Assembly (NCBI RefSeq): GCF_006345825.1
Contig: NZ_VCIX01000092.1
Location: 1,736,001-1,800,000, forward strand
Origin: Paenibacillus paridis
GTDB taxonomy: Bacteria > Bacillota > Bacilli > Paenibacillales > Paenibacillaceae
Reading direction: 5' to 3'
DNA length: 64,000 nt
Shown: piece by piece, positions 25,327 through 34,111 of the stretch
Layout of the letters: each line of letters opens with the position of its first letter
Position numbering within the stretch: position 1 is the first letter of the stretch
Program-made: the position numbers and the translations under genes
The notes under the pieces: generated by a model
Seen by the model: only the letters and a program-made list of their open reading frames with translations
Told to the model about the DNA's origin: nothing
Database searches by the model: none

Positions 25327-26217
25327 GTGGAAATCCGCCTGATCAAAGCATTTCAAACCATCGTGAAACTGGGCAGCTTCCAACGTGCAGCCGAAGCCCT
25401 GCAATATTCACAGCCGACCATAACCATTCAAATAAAAAAACTAGAGGACGAGCTTGGCGTCCGATTGTTTGAGAGAGGCAAGACCATTACGTTAACCAAC
25501 GCGGGACGTTTGTTTCTCGAGCGAGCCGACTCGCTGCTGCAGGAGTATGATGTGCTGAACAGCACGCTGAGCGATTTCATTAACGGTGACGCCGGCACTG
25601 TCCGCCTAGGGGCGACGGAGCCTTCGGCAAGCAATCGCCTGCCTGGCATTCTGGCTCGATATGCTGCGCTCAAGCCTAAGGTGCAGATCAACGTCGCCAT
25701 TGGCTCGACGCGAGAGATGACGCGCATGCTGCTCGAGGACCAGATTGATTTTGCCTTGTGCAACCAACCAGAACCGCATATCGATCTTGCTTTTGACTCC
25801 CTATTCCGCGAGACGTTTACACTTCTGCTTCCAAGCGGACATGCACTCGCAAGCAAGGATGAGATCCAGCTGCAGGATTTGAAAAACGAAAAAATGCTGT
25901 TTACGCCAGGCACCTGCCCTTTCCGCATTCGGATTGAGGAAATGATTACAAGCCAGATCGGGCAGTTGCGGCATGCAGGCATGGAGGTCACAGGCATTAA
26001 CGCCATTAAATATTTCGTCCAAGCCGGCATGGGCATTGCCTTGTCCCCCGAAGTTGCGGTAACGCCTCCCATTCCGGGAACGGTCATCAAATCGGTAAAA
26101 GATTTGCTTAGCGGGCCGCCTCTTGGGCTGTTATACAAACGGAATACCGACGCACAAAGCCGCATTGCCATTGACTTGAAAGATGAAATCAAACGTCAGC
26201 TTGTCGTTGAGTCTTAA
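25327..26217 (+). CDS. LysR-type transcriptional regulator
   Basis: 296 residues from the GTG at 25327, 8 nt after GGGAGG; the ATG at 25273 coincides with the promoter region and is rejected. The N-terminal winged helix-turn-helix (about 1-60) contains FQRAAEALQYSQPTITIQIK, and the effector domain (about 90-290) begins TVRLGATEPSASNRL. It sits between the two halves of the presumed organosulfur block and is divergent from the CMD-M20 pair. It likely activates these genes in response to a sulfur metabolite, as CysL, YtlI and Cbl do. Confidence 0.88.
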   Translation: MEIRLIKAFQTIVKLGSFQRAAEALQYSQPTITIQIKKLEDELGVRLFERGKTITLTNAGRLFLERADSLLQEYDVLNSTLSDFINGDAGTVRLGATEPSASNRLPGILARYAALKPKVQINVAIGSTREMTRMLLEDQIDFALCNQPEPHIDLAFDSLFRETFTLLLPSGHALASKDEIQLQDLKNEKMLFTPGTCPFRIRIEEMITSQIGQLRHAGMEVTGINAIKYFVQAGMGIALSPEVAVTPPIPGTVIKSVKDLLSGPPLGLLYKRNTDAQSRIAIDLKDEIKRQLVVES

Positions 26218-26252
26218 ATCATTGCAACTGAAGGTCTATTAAAAAAAGTAAA

Positions 26253-26280
26253 TTGCCTCTTTAGGATTATCTATTATACA
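26253..26280 (+). promoter_or_regulatory. Putative promoter of second monooxygenase gene
   Basis: TTGCCT (26253-26258), 16-nt spacer and TATACA (26275-26280), some 70 bases upstream of the TTG start. Confidence 0.35.
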
Positions 26281-26352
26281 AGCCCTGCTTTTTTCGATAT
26301 GATCTGAGCACTGCATGACATATTGGGGAACTTAGGTTAGGAGTGATGATCA

Positions 26353-27732
26353 TTGAAGAAGATTCATTTGGGCATATTCGATATTCAAACCCCGAATCAA
26401 ATGACGCAAGGGGCATGGGCCCATCCGGAGAACCAGTCCACGCGCTATCGTGAGCTCCCCTTCTGGATCGAGCTGGCGCAATTGTGCGAACGCGGGCTAT
26501 TTGACTTTATATTTTTTGCAGATTCCTACGGCTATCCCGTCAACAAACGCGAGCTAGCCTACCGTGAAGCGGTTTATACCCCCGGACTCGATCCGATGTT
26601 AAGCATCTCGGCGCTGGCAGCCGCAACAAAAAAGCTTGCATTCGTTACGACGGCATCCCCATCCTACGAAGCCCCTTACGCCAATGCTCGACGGTTCTCC
26701 ACCTTGGATCATTTGACAGGTGGCCGAATGGGCTGGAACGTTGTCGCTGCCGGAGGTTTGTCAGGCGCTGCTTGCTTTGGACGGGATCAAGTGCTTAGTC
26801 ATGAAGAGCGCTACGATCAAGCAGAGGAATTTCTTGAAGTCAGCTACCGTTTATTCGAGGAAAGCTGGGAGGAAGATGCCGTAACCGCCAGCCGCAGCAA
26901 GCGGTGTTATGCGGATGCATCAAAGGTACATCTCATTGACCATGAGGGGCCATATTTTAAAGTAACGGCATCTCATGCCTGCGAGCCCTCCCCTCAGCGG
27001 ACGCCTGTACTATTCCAGGCAGGCAGCTCTGACCGGGGCCGTGACTTTGCAGCTAAGCATGCCGAAGGCATATTTCTAAAGGCACCGACGAAGGAAGCGC
27101 TGAAAGCGCAAGTGCAGGATATCCGGGAACGTGCAGCTACATACGGACGTAATGCGGATGAGATTAAAATATTTACGGGCCTATCAGCGATTGTAGGCGA
27201 GACGAATGAGGAGGCAGCGCGGAAGCTTGCTGATTTCAAAGCTTACAGCAGCCGCGAAGCCGCCCTCCTCACCTATGAAAATGCGACTGGCCTCGATCTT
27301 GCAGCAATGGAACCCGATGCGCCCTTTGCAGGCGTACAGACGGAACAAGGGCTATCGCATACGGAACGATACACGAAGCATCAAGGCCATGTGCTAACCG
27401 TTTCGCAGGTCATGGATAATTTTGCGGAGAAAGAATTTCGGGGCATCACGGTCTGCGGAGATGCGAATACGATTGCAGATACCATGCAGGAATGGATCGA
27501 GCATACCGGAATCGATGGCTTTAATCTGGAACGATATTTGCTCCCGGGAACTGTAGCTGATTTTGTCAATCATGTCGTTCCTGAACTTCAACGGCGCGGC
27601 GTATTCCGAACTTCCTACGAAGAAGCTACCCTGCGCGAGCGGCTATTTGGCAATGGGAAACCCAAGCTTCCATCCTCGCACCCTGGGGCAAGTTATCGTC
27701 ACGGTAGCTCTGCGGCATATTCTGTCAACTAA
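26353..27732 (+). CDS. LLM-class flavin-dependent monooxygenase, second copy
   Basis: 459 residues starting at a TTG (MKKIHLGIFDIQTPNQ) 9 nt after AGGAG. It shares DFIFFADSYGYP, APYANARRFSTLDHLTGGRMGWNVVAAGG, FQAGSSDRGRDFAAKHAEGIF and the ending GNGKPKLPSSHPGASYRHG with the copy at 16206-17567. The two are clear paralogues but diverged through most of their length, so they probably take different substrates. It is a single gene downstream of the LysR gene in the same direction, followed by a bidirectional terminator. Confidence 0.88.
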   Translation: MKKIHLGIFDIQTPNQMTQGAWAHPENQSTRYRELPFWIELAQLCERGLFDFIFFADSYGYPVNKRELAYREAVYTPGLDPMLSISALAAATKKLAFVTTASPSYEAPYANARRFSTLDHLTGGRMGWNVVAAGGLSGAACFGRDQVLSHEERYDQAEEFLEVSYRLFEESWEEDAVTASRSKRCYADASKVHLIDHEGPYFKVTASHACEPSPQRTPVLFQAGSSDRGRDFAAKHAEGIFLKAPTKEALKAQVQDIRERAATYGRNADEIKIFTGLSAIVGETNEEAARKLADFKAYSSREAALLTYENATGLDLAAMEPDAPFAGVQTEQGLSHTERYTKHQGHVLTVSQVMDNFAEKEFRGITVCGDANTIADTMQEWIEHTGIDGFNLERYLLPGTVADFVNHVVPELQRRGVFRTSYEEATLRERLFGNGKPKLPSSHPGASYRHGSSAAYSVN

Positions 27733-27750
27733 ACTTGTCCGCTGGCATAG

Positions 27751-27788
27751 AAAATGGCGCTCCTGGATTGCTCCAGAAGCGCCATTTT
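27751..27788. terminator. Bidirectional terminator
   Basis: AATGGCGCTCCTGGA pairs with TCCAGAAGCGCCATT (one mismatch) around a TTGC loop, flanked by A and T runs, between the convergent monooxygenase and DUF4129 genes. Confidence 0.85.
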
Positions 27789-29129
27789 TTATTTTTTATG
27801 GTTGAATTGCTGCTTCAACGACTCTACGACGTTATCCGCTTGCGGTATCTCACCATAACGAGTCTCTTCGTACACGTCAATAAAAGACTGCATGTCCTCA
27901 TGCTTATATTTCCCGTTATTCCATTTTGCCAAATCAGCGGCCGTCTCACGAGGCGTCATATGCGCTTTGGCTTCATACCCCTGCTCGGAACCCGTTCGTA
28001 GAACATACGAATATAAATATCTGATTTTTTCGGTATTGGTAGTGAGCTCGTTCCACTCTTGGGCGAAAGAACGTTTCCTTGGCATGAGCTTCTTCAAACG
28101 GTTGCCCATACGCTCCCTCAACGTAGAAAGCGTCATTAAGCTCTCGATCTCATCTGTATAGCCTTCGTCTCCATTACCACGATTCGCTCCACGCTCTTGC
28201 AGCTTTGCAGCCAAAAGCCTCGCCCATTTCATTGCTTTTTTGATGATAAAATACATCAATACAACAACCGCTGCAACAAGGAGTACAATCCCGACGATCT
28301 TTATGATCTGCTCCAAAATCAGCATCCAATCCGATGGCGGCTTTACTTCCCCTTGCGGCATTTCCGGCGCTTGCGGATTGCTAGGCGGTTCTTCCGTTAT
28401 TTCCTCTTTTCCCGGCCGGTTAAGCCAGTTCATCATCCGTTCGATGACCGAGTGAAAAAACCGCTCAACCATTTGCTGAATTTGCCGAAATAACGCAAGA
28501 ACGCTAATTAGGATAACTACAATCATGATCAATAAACGATTCTGGCGCTTGAAAGCGAGCGTAGCTGATGATTTTGCCGAATCAATGGTCTCGCTGTTCA
28601 AGTGCCGCTCATTGGCGAAGAAGAATAATAAGATAACGGAAGCGATGCCGCAAACGATTAATAACCCGTTATAATCCACTAGCTTTTTGAACAAAAACAA
28701 TTTTAAAGGCTGCATCCCAATATAAAGCGCAACTCCGATTAACATCTGTGTGTTAGAAAACGAAATCAACCAGCCGCGCATCTGGGCAGACATGCCTTTA
28801 ATTGCTGTAATCGCTGCAACAAGACTGCAGATAGCCAGAGGAAGAACCGGTAAACCTTCCCCTGCTGTACTCATTATGATTACGCCATGTAGCAAACCGA
28901 TTACCAATGCCAGCAATAGCCTTATGCCGTAACGCAATTGCGTGAATTTTTGGAGAAGTAACGAAGCGGCCCAATAACAAAGCGGTAAAGTCGCAATCCA
29001 CCCCCATAAGGTCGCATCCGGCAGTAAATAAACGCCTACGATTAACAAAACAGGTAAATAAAAAAACAACTCGATTACGCCTTGACCGAAGGACGTCCAA
29101 GCCATGGAGCGTTTTGTTGGCACATTCAT
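27789..29129 (-). CDS. Polytopic membrane protein with C-terminal DUF4129
   Basis: 446 residues from the ATG at 29129, whose first bases overlap the DUF58 stop (ATGA). It has about six N-terminal helices, two more (LLIMIVVILISVLALF and IIKIVGIVLLVAAVVVLMYF), and a cytoplasmic or exposed C-terminal domain (about 340-446) with ERMGNRLKKL and KAHMTPRETAADLAKW, typical of DUF4129. In the MoxR-DUF58 gene group this protein often carries a transglutaminase domain; none is present here. Probably part of a membrane-associated MoxR chaperone system. Confidence 0.78.
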   Translation of the reverse strand: MNVPTKRSMAWTSFGQGVIELFFYLPVLLIVGVYLLPDATLWGWIATLPLCYWAASLLLQKFTQLRYGIRLLLALVIGLLHGVIIMSTAGEGLPVLPLAICSLVAAITAIKGMSAQMRGWLISFSNTQMLIGVALYIGMQPLKLFLFKKLVDYNGLLIVCGIASVILLFFFANERHLNSETIDSAKSSATLAFKRQNRLLIMIVVILISVLALFRQIQQMVERFFHSVIERMMNWLNRPGKEEITEEPPSNPQAPEMPQGEVKPPSDWMLILEQIIKIVGIVLLVAAVVVLMYFIIKKAMKWARLLAAKLQERGANRGNGDEGYTDEIESLMTLSTLRERMGNRLKKLMPRKRSFAQEWNELTTNTEKIRYLYSYVLRTGSEQGYEAKAHMTPRETAADLAKWNNGKYKHEDMQSFIDVYEETRYGEIPQADNVVESLKQQFNHKK

Positions 29130-30268
29130 GCGGTCACCTCTTCTCTTCCCGCTTCGGGTGAAGGCTGAAGGTCGCCACTGAGCTCGGATAGCAATTTGTC
29201 TGTCAACAGCCATACGGCAACCGCATTGCCATTATAACGAAGCTGTTCAGCTTGTTTTTCCAGCTCTTCGTTCCAGTAACTCGTAATCATCAGAATGTCT
29301 CGTTCGCTATACCCGCGTTCTGCTTCCCGTTCTAGCAAATGGTGAAAAAGCTCCGTACGTTCAATTTCAAGCTTCGCCATTTCTTCAAAGATCCCGAGTA
29401 AATGCTCATGTCCCCCGCGCGGTTCGATATGAACGCTTTCTCTTGTGCCGACAACCGGCATATTGGCTGCGAAGCCAACTTCCATCCCCTGCTGGATTAC
29501 TGCTTCAGCTGCTCCGGCCGCCCATTCTATGCCCCGCTCAATTAACGCAGCATCCGTTACGCTTCGCCACATTCCTTCTGCGTCATCTACGTTCAAATAA
29601 ATCATCAGCCTGCGATCCGCCGTAAAATCATATTGATGCACCTGAAGGCTGCCCGTTTTAGCTGTAGCCTTCCAATTGATTTGTTTATAGGTATCGCCTG
29701 CCTGATAATTGCGAACCCCGGCTATAATAAAAGGGTCGCTAATAATCCATCGCTTGACCGATTGATCCCCTTGCCAGCTGTGGTATGGCAGTTGATGGAC
29801 AGGCACCTGTGCCGGCTTCGGGTAAACCAGTAGCTCACCATGGAGAGGAATTTGTTCGGACGTGGAGGAAAGCCCGAGCAAATCGCCACCGGTCAGGGTC
29901 ACGGTCTGCAGCTTGTACCAACCGCGCTTCGCGCAAGTAATGCGATGCGTACGCGTAATTTTAGTATAAGGAGCAAGACTGAAGAAGCTCTTATGATTCT
30001 GGTAAACCTGCCCGCTGCTGACCGAAAAATTATCAAGCTTCTGAAAATGCAAATGCGTAGCCAGTTGAGATTCGACGCGGAGCCAAGGCACTGGCAACCA
30101 TTTCGCATTGGACATTTCTTCAATGAGCTCCACCTGCTCCCCGCTATAGCAGGTTTTGGCTGTAAAGCGACGCCCATATCGGATATGACGCAGCACGAAA
30201 CGTTGAAATACTCTCCCTTGGACGAACAAAATGGCTAATGCCGCAACGATAAACCAAAATAATACCAT
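29126..30268 (-). CDS. DUF58 domain protein
   Basis: 380 residues. Two N-terminal hydrophobic stretches are followed by a beta-rich region and the DUF58 motif IAGVRNYQAGDTYKQINWKA near residue 190, then a von Willebrand A-like fold with LMIYLNVDDAEG. DUF58 proteins are encoded beside MoxR ATPases and are thought to be their clients or adaptors. The start is 11 bases after the moxR stop. Confidence 0.88.
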   Translation of the reverse strand: MVLFWFIVAALAILFVQGRVFQRFVLRHIRYGRRFTAKTCYSGEQVELIEEMSNAKWLPVPWLRVESQLATHLHFQKLDNFSVSSGQVYQNHKSFFSLAPYTKITRTHRITCAKRGWYKLQTVTLTGGDLLGLSSTSEQIPLHGELLVYPKPAQVPVHQLPYHSWQGDQSVKRWIISDPFIIAGVRNYQAGDTYKQINWKATAKTGSLQVHQYDFTADRRLMIYLNVDDAEGMWRSVTDAALIERGIEWAAGAAEAVIQQGMEVGFAANMPVVGTRESVHIEPRGGHEHLLGIFEEMAKLEIERTELFHHLLEREAERGYSERDILMITSYWNEELEKQAEQLRYNGNAVAVWLLTDKLLSELSGDLQPSPEAGREEVTA

Positions 30269-30279
30269 CGGCTGCCCGC

Positions 30280-31239
30280 TTAATGGACTGGCAAGCCGGC
30301 TTCTGCAGGCACTGCCGTCAATCGAATGATATCATCAATAATGGCTTCCGCCTGATTAGCTGCACGCTGAATGCCGCGAACAGCCAAACGATGTGCTAGA
30401 ACGGGCTTAGCCATTGCCTTCACGTCATCGGGCGTAACGAAGTCTCGGCCGCGCAGAATCGCATGTACCTGAGATGCGCGCAGCAGCGCTTGACTGCCCC
30501 TCGGGCTGACACCAACTGAAACTTCCTCCCGCTTGCGCGTCTGTTCTACGATTTGCAGCAAATATTGCAGAACATCGTCCGTTACCTTAACGGAGGTGTA
30601 GGCCTTTTGCGCTTGTTGAATGACATCAATTCCCGCAACAGGCGCGAGCTCAGCCAGCGGATCCTGGTCTTTAAACCGCTTCAGCAGCTGCAAGCCCTCT
30701 TCCGTTGTGGGGTAACCCATTTTAATCTTAAAGAGAAAACGGTCTAGCTGAGCTTCTGGCAACGGAAAGGTGCCTTGATTCTCTATTGGGTTTTGGGTGG
30801 CAATGACCATGAAAGGCCTCTCCAAAAGCTTTGTTTCTCCATCGATGCTAATTTGCCTCTCTTCCATGCATTCCAGCAAACTTGACTGGGTACGTGGCGT
30901 GGCGCGGTTAATTTCGTCGGCGAGCAGCAAATTCGTAAACAATGGGCCTGCGCGGAACTCGAACTCACTTATTTTCTGATTATAAAAATGAATGCCGCTC
31001 AAATCCGAAGGAAGCAAATCTGGCGTGAATTGGATGCGTTTAAAAGTTAAATCCAGTGATTTGGCTAATGATTTCGCTAACATCGTCTTGCCCGTTCCCG
31101 GAACGTCCTCAAGCAGCACGTGCCCGGATGTAATAAGTCCGATGAGCAATAAATCCACTACATCCTCTTTACCGATAATGACGCGTCCTATATTCCCTTT
31201 TACCTGCTCGGCTAATTGTTTGATGACTTCAAAAGACAT
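30280..31239 (-). CDS. MoxR-type AAA+ ATPase
   Basis: 319 residues. Walker A EDVPGTGKT near residue 43, Walker B LLLADEINRATP near 105, sensor 1 ATQNPIENQG near 140 and arginine finger region LDRFLF near 160. MoxR ATPases act as chaperones that help assemble or insert metal into partner proteins. It heads the moxR-DUF58-DUF4129 set and follows the YdjC gene by 16 bases, so it may share a long transcript from 33.9 kb. Confidence 0.92.
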   Translation of the reverse strand: MSFEVIKQLAEQVKGNIGRVIIGKEDVVDLLLIGLITSGHVLLEDVPGTGKTMLAKSLAKSLDLTFKRIQFTPDLLPSDLSGIHFYNQKISEFEFRAGPLFTNLLLADEINRATPRTQSSLLECMEERQISIDGETKLLERPFMVIATQNPIENQGTFPLPEAQLDRFLFKIKMGYPTTEEGLQLLKRFKDQDPLAELAPVAGIDVIQQAQKAYTSVKVTDDVLQYLLQIVEQTRKREEVSVGVSPRGSQALLRASQVHAILRGRDFVTPDDVKAMAKPVLAHRLAVRGIQRAANQAEAIIDDIIRLTAVPAEAGLPVH

Positions 31240-31255
31240 GGGTCAGCTCCTTCGG

Positions 31256-32179
31256 TTAGGTTATAAAGCCTGTTCTCTCACGCTGAAGCTTCTGCAGCTC
31301 GCGCCAGCGAATCATACGAATTCCCTCGTCCTTCAGCGTCTGTTTCATTTCCGTATCACGGAACAGCTCTAGCTCCATACCCCGTTTAAGGGGTTGTGCA
31401 TGAAAAGCATTCAGCTCTTCCGTTACGAATGACGGATGGATGATAAGCTCCGTTACGCCCGGATGCAGGCTCTTCAGCAGCTGCTGCATATCCGTCTTCA
31501 AAGTTTCAAAGCTTTCGCCTTCCTGCAAATGGAAAGGCAGCCCGACCAAATAATCAAGAATGACAACGCCTTTGGAATCCGCGAGCTGTGCAAGCTGCCT
31601 TGCTTGTTCAGCAAGCTCTGGTGGCGCGACCTGTCCGTTTTCCTGAAGCAAATAACGCGGCAAGCGGAAAGGCAGGCCATAGGAAGCGCATACATCTAGC
31701 ACCGCAGGTAGAAAATGACGGCCGGTTGCCAAACCGTACAAGCTGCCCATATGATTATCCGCATGAGAAGGCTTCATGCCCATAGCAAGAGCCATTTCCA
31801 CTTGAGCTATTAATTCCGCTTTTACCTCTTCTGGATCAGCTTGCAGTTCGAACGTCTTGCTGTCCTTCGGAAAATGATTCTCGTTCGTCACTAATGACGC
31901 CGTGCTGCTCTTGCGGTTCACCGGTCCCCAGCGATAGGGGTCCCATTCGCTCGTAAAGGTAAAATGAATGCCTACATCCACTTGCGTATGCCTCGCACTC
32001 CATAGTGCAGCTTCCCTTGCCCATCCACAAGGCATCATAATCGTAGCCGAGCTGACCGTCTCTTCGAGCAGCAGCTGCTGAATGCCGCCGTTCACCGAAT
32101 GGCAAAGACCGTAATCGTCAGCATTGATGAGAAGAAGCTTCTCTCCTTCGTTATATCCAAGCGCCTTAGCCAGACTCAT
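31256..32179 (-). CDS. YdjC/ChbG-family carbohydrate deacetylase
   Basis: 307 residues. The metal-binding NADDYG motif is at residues 20-25 (LLLINADDYGLCHSVN), with His in VDVGIHFTFTSEW and HADNHMGSLYG. The family deacetylates chitooligosaccharides and related sugars (ChbG). Its ATG overlaps the stop of the phosphotransferase gene upstream. A substrate cannot be assigned since no sugar operon surrounds it. Confidence 0.85.
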   Translation of the reverse strand: MSLAKALGYNEGEKLLLINADDYGLCHSVNGGIQQLLLEETVSSATIMMPCGWAREAALWSARHTQVDVGIHFTFTSEWDPYRWGPVNRKSSTASLVTNENHFPKDSKTFELQADPEEVKAELIAQVEMALAMGMKPSHADNHMGSLYGLATGRHFLPAVLDVCASYGLPFRLPRYLLQENGQVAPPELAEQARQLAQLADSKGVVILDYLVGLPFHLQEGESFETLKTDMQQLLKSLHPGVTELIIHPSFVTEELNAFHAQPLKRGMELELFRDTEMKQTLKDEGIRMIRWRELQKLQRERTGFIT

Positions 32180-33171
32180 TTGTATTCAGCCTCCCAATGA
32201 TCATTTATCCAATTGCATCCAAATAGGGATTGATCGATTATACCGCAAAGGATTTCCGCTTTATCTAAATTATCCCTTAAACGAACTGCAAAATGCAATG
32301 CCACATCCAAAAGCCGTAATTTCATCAACGCAGGCAACTGCTTCCGTTCCTCCTCAGTTAGCTGTATTCCCGCCTGATAGCCTTGGAGCAGCACCTTCAA
32401 TTTGCTTTGAAAATCGGGATCTCCCGGTTTGATCATGTCGACGATAATAACAGCCAATTCCATCGCTCTGGCATCGATCGTTGCAAACTCAAAATCGAGC
32501 ACGCCGACAATGTTATCTTCATGCGATACCGTGTTATTAAAAACTAGATCGCCATGAATCCATTGCTGTGGCAAGAGAGCCAGCTCCCGGCAGCTCTGAA
32601 TTAACCGCTCTCGTTCCCCATGAAGGGCTAGTATACCCGGTTTCCTTGCTTCAAGTGCCTGAGAGCGAACAGCCAACGATAAAAATGAATCCAGATCCAT
32701 AGAAGCATACGTTTCTTCAAGCGAATAATAAGGGCTATACATTGGTTTTCTTATAGGTTCAATCCGGCCTAATGCCTCTGTCAGTTTCGCAGCGGTATAG
32801 CCTAAAGCATAGATATGCCTTTCATTTGCCATGGATGGCCTATCCCCTTCTATGTAATCAAAAAGGGCGGATAATGTGCCGTCTGGTGCTAGGGTAACTG
32901 AATCTCCGTATTTATTGTACAGCGGTATCGGCACTTGAAATGATAGCTCCTGCTCATTCAGCTTCTGCAGCACCTCATGCTCAAGCCTAACAATGTCCGG
33001 ATCTTTATGATTATTATAAATGCGGAAAACATATTTACGGTCACCCGATGTAATGATACGGGTCGTATTATTCATCCCGCTCTCGCGATTCTCTACCACA
33101 CAGGGTTCTTGAAATTCATAATGGTCTAAATATGCAGTGAAATCTATCTGGCTGTTCAACGATCCCAACAC
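32176..33171 (-). CDS. APH-family phosphotransferase
   Basis: 331 residues of the aminoglycoside phosphotransferase/choline kinase fold. Key residues are an N-terminal lobe YVFRIYNNHK with the ATP-binding Lys/Arg region, the catalytic HGDLVFNN near residue 200, and DFEFATID (metal-binding Asp) near 222. The start is GTG at 33171, six bases after GGAG that overlaps the MOSC stop. Members range from antibiotic kinases to homoserine or fructosamine kinases; nothing in the context selects one. Confidence 0.82.
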   Translation of the reverse strand: MLGSLNSQIDFTAYLDHYEFQEPCVVENRESGMNNTTRIITSGDRKYVFRIYNNHKDPDIVRLEHEVLQKLNEQELSFQVPIPLYNKYGDSVTLAPDGTLSALFDYIEGDRPSMANERHIYALGYTAAKLTEALGRIEPIRKPMYSPYYSLEETYASMDLDSFLSLAVRSQALEARKPGILALHGERERLIQSCRELALLPQQWIHGDLVFNNTVSHEDNIVGVLDFEFATIDARAMELAVIIVDMIKPGDPDFQSKLKVLLQGYQAGIQLTEEERKQLPALMKLRLLDVALHFAVRLRDNLDKAEILCGIIDQSLFGCNWINDHWEAEYK

Positions 33172-33174
33172 TCC

Positions 33175-33846
33175 CTACTCCAATGTCTTCAGCTTATCGA
33201 GGCGCTTGCCCAGCTGCTTCTGCCAGCTTGCCGCCAGCTCTTGTACTTCAAGCAGTGCACGAATTCCGTCCTGGTCTTCCTTGTCCTTATACATGACCCG
33301 ATTGGCCTCTGCAATCGTTATGCGAGCTGGATGCCTCTGTGCAATCGATAAGGCTGTCCCGGCTTTGACTCTGCCCTCCTGCAGCACGCGGAAATAAAAT
33401 CCTGTATAACCGGTGAGCTGCACTTGCACTGGCAAATCAGGGAGCTCGTGCCGGATTCCCAGCTTAAAACAGGGCTGCCTAGGCTGGCTGACCTGTAAGA
33501 CAGTCTCGCCCGCTTGAACGATATCTCCGATGCACAAATCGTCCTCGGTCCACTTCGACAGCGTGAAATTTTCGCCAAACGCCCCATAGTGAAAAGGTTT
33601 GTCAAACTGGCTCCGCCAATAAGGGTAACGCTGCTCGAAGTAGGCGCAAACCGCCTTGTCCGGTCCGCCATGATTGACAAGGTCCCCTTGGCCATCCCCT
33701 TCAAGACCCGTAAGGCTGATTGCAAGGGTTTGTGCGGAAGGCTGCTTGATGATGCCGGATAATACCTCTTTCGAGCCATGTGCAAGAGCTATGGGCTTAC
33801 CAACGTTAAGTGATACGAGGCTTGCTGATTCGATTTGCTGCGACAT
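33175..33846 (-). CDS. MOSC domain protein (YiiM/YflK-like)
   Basis: 223 residues. The MOSC domain (about 35-165) includes GDGQGDLVNHGGPDKAVCAY, FGENFT and the conserved Cys in QPRQPCFKLG, the expected molybdenum-cofactor ligand. E. coli YiiM reduces hydroxylated purine bases such as 6-N-hydroxylaminopurine with electrons from a partner reductase. First gene of the 33.8-27.8 kb run; TAGGAGG precedes the ATG. Confidence 0.88.
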   Translation of the reverse strand: MSQQIESASLVSLNVGKPIALAHGSKEVLSGIIKQPSAQTLAISLTGLEGDGQGDLVNHGGPDKAVCAYFEQRYPYWRSQFDKPFHYGAFGENFTLSKWTEDDLCIGDIVQAGETVLQVSQPRQPCFKLGIRHELPDLPVQVQLTGYTGFYFRVLQEGRVKAGTALSIAQRHPARITIAEANRVMYKDKEDQDGIRALLEVQELAASWQKQLGKRLDKLKTLE

Positions 33847-33885
33847 GCTGCCTTTATCCTCCTAAATGCATTTTCTTATTCGACT

Positions 33886-33915
33886 ATTATAATCGGGATA
33901 GGGAGAAGTTGGCAA
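33886..33915 (-). promoter_or_regulatory. Promoter of the MOSC-led gene run
   Basis: Minus-strand TTGCCA (33910-33915), 18-nt spacer and TATAAT (33886-33891), 40 bases upstream of the MOSC start. Confidence 0.6.
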
Positions 33916-34039
33916 AGCGAAATAACCACATTAAATTTTAATGCAGTTAATTACTGCTCATTTGGACCCTTCGACAGCTTAAGAGACCATCCACCATTTC
34001 CTGTCGAAAACCTCTCTTTCGTGTAGCATATTGCGCTTC

Positions 34040-34101
34040 CCCGGGAAATGTTTTTGAAATAGTTAGAATATTTCCTAAAATTCCATTCTCTATTTCCCGG
34101 G
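34040..34101. repeat. Inverted repeat CCCGGGAAAT / ATTTCCCGGG
   Basis: Perfect 10-bp arms at 34040-34049 and 34092-34101 with a 42-nt AT-rich spacer, just past the stop of the amino-acid permease gene. There is no T run, so a simple terminator is unlikely. Otherwise I see nothing in 33916-34111. Confidence 0.5.
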
Positions 34102-34111
34102 TAGAATATGC

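Noticed and set aside
25428..26192. 254-codon minus-strand frame inside the LysR gene
   Set aside because: Antisense shadow of a clear LysR protein, rich in Ser/Arg and without motif or ribosome binding site.
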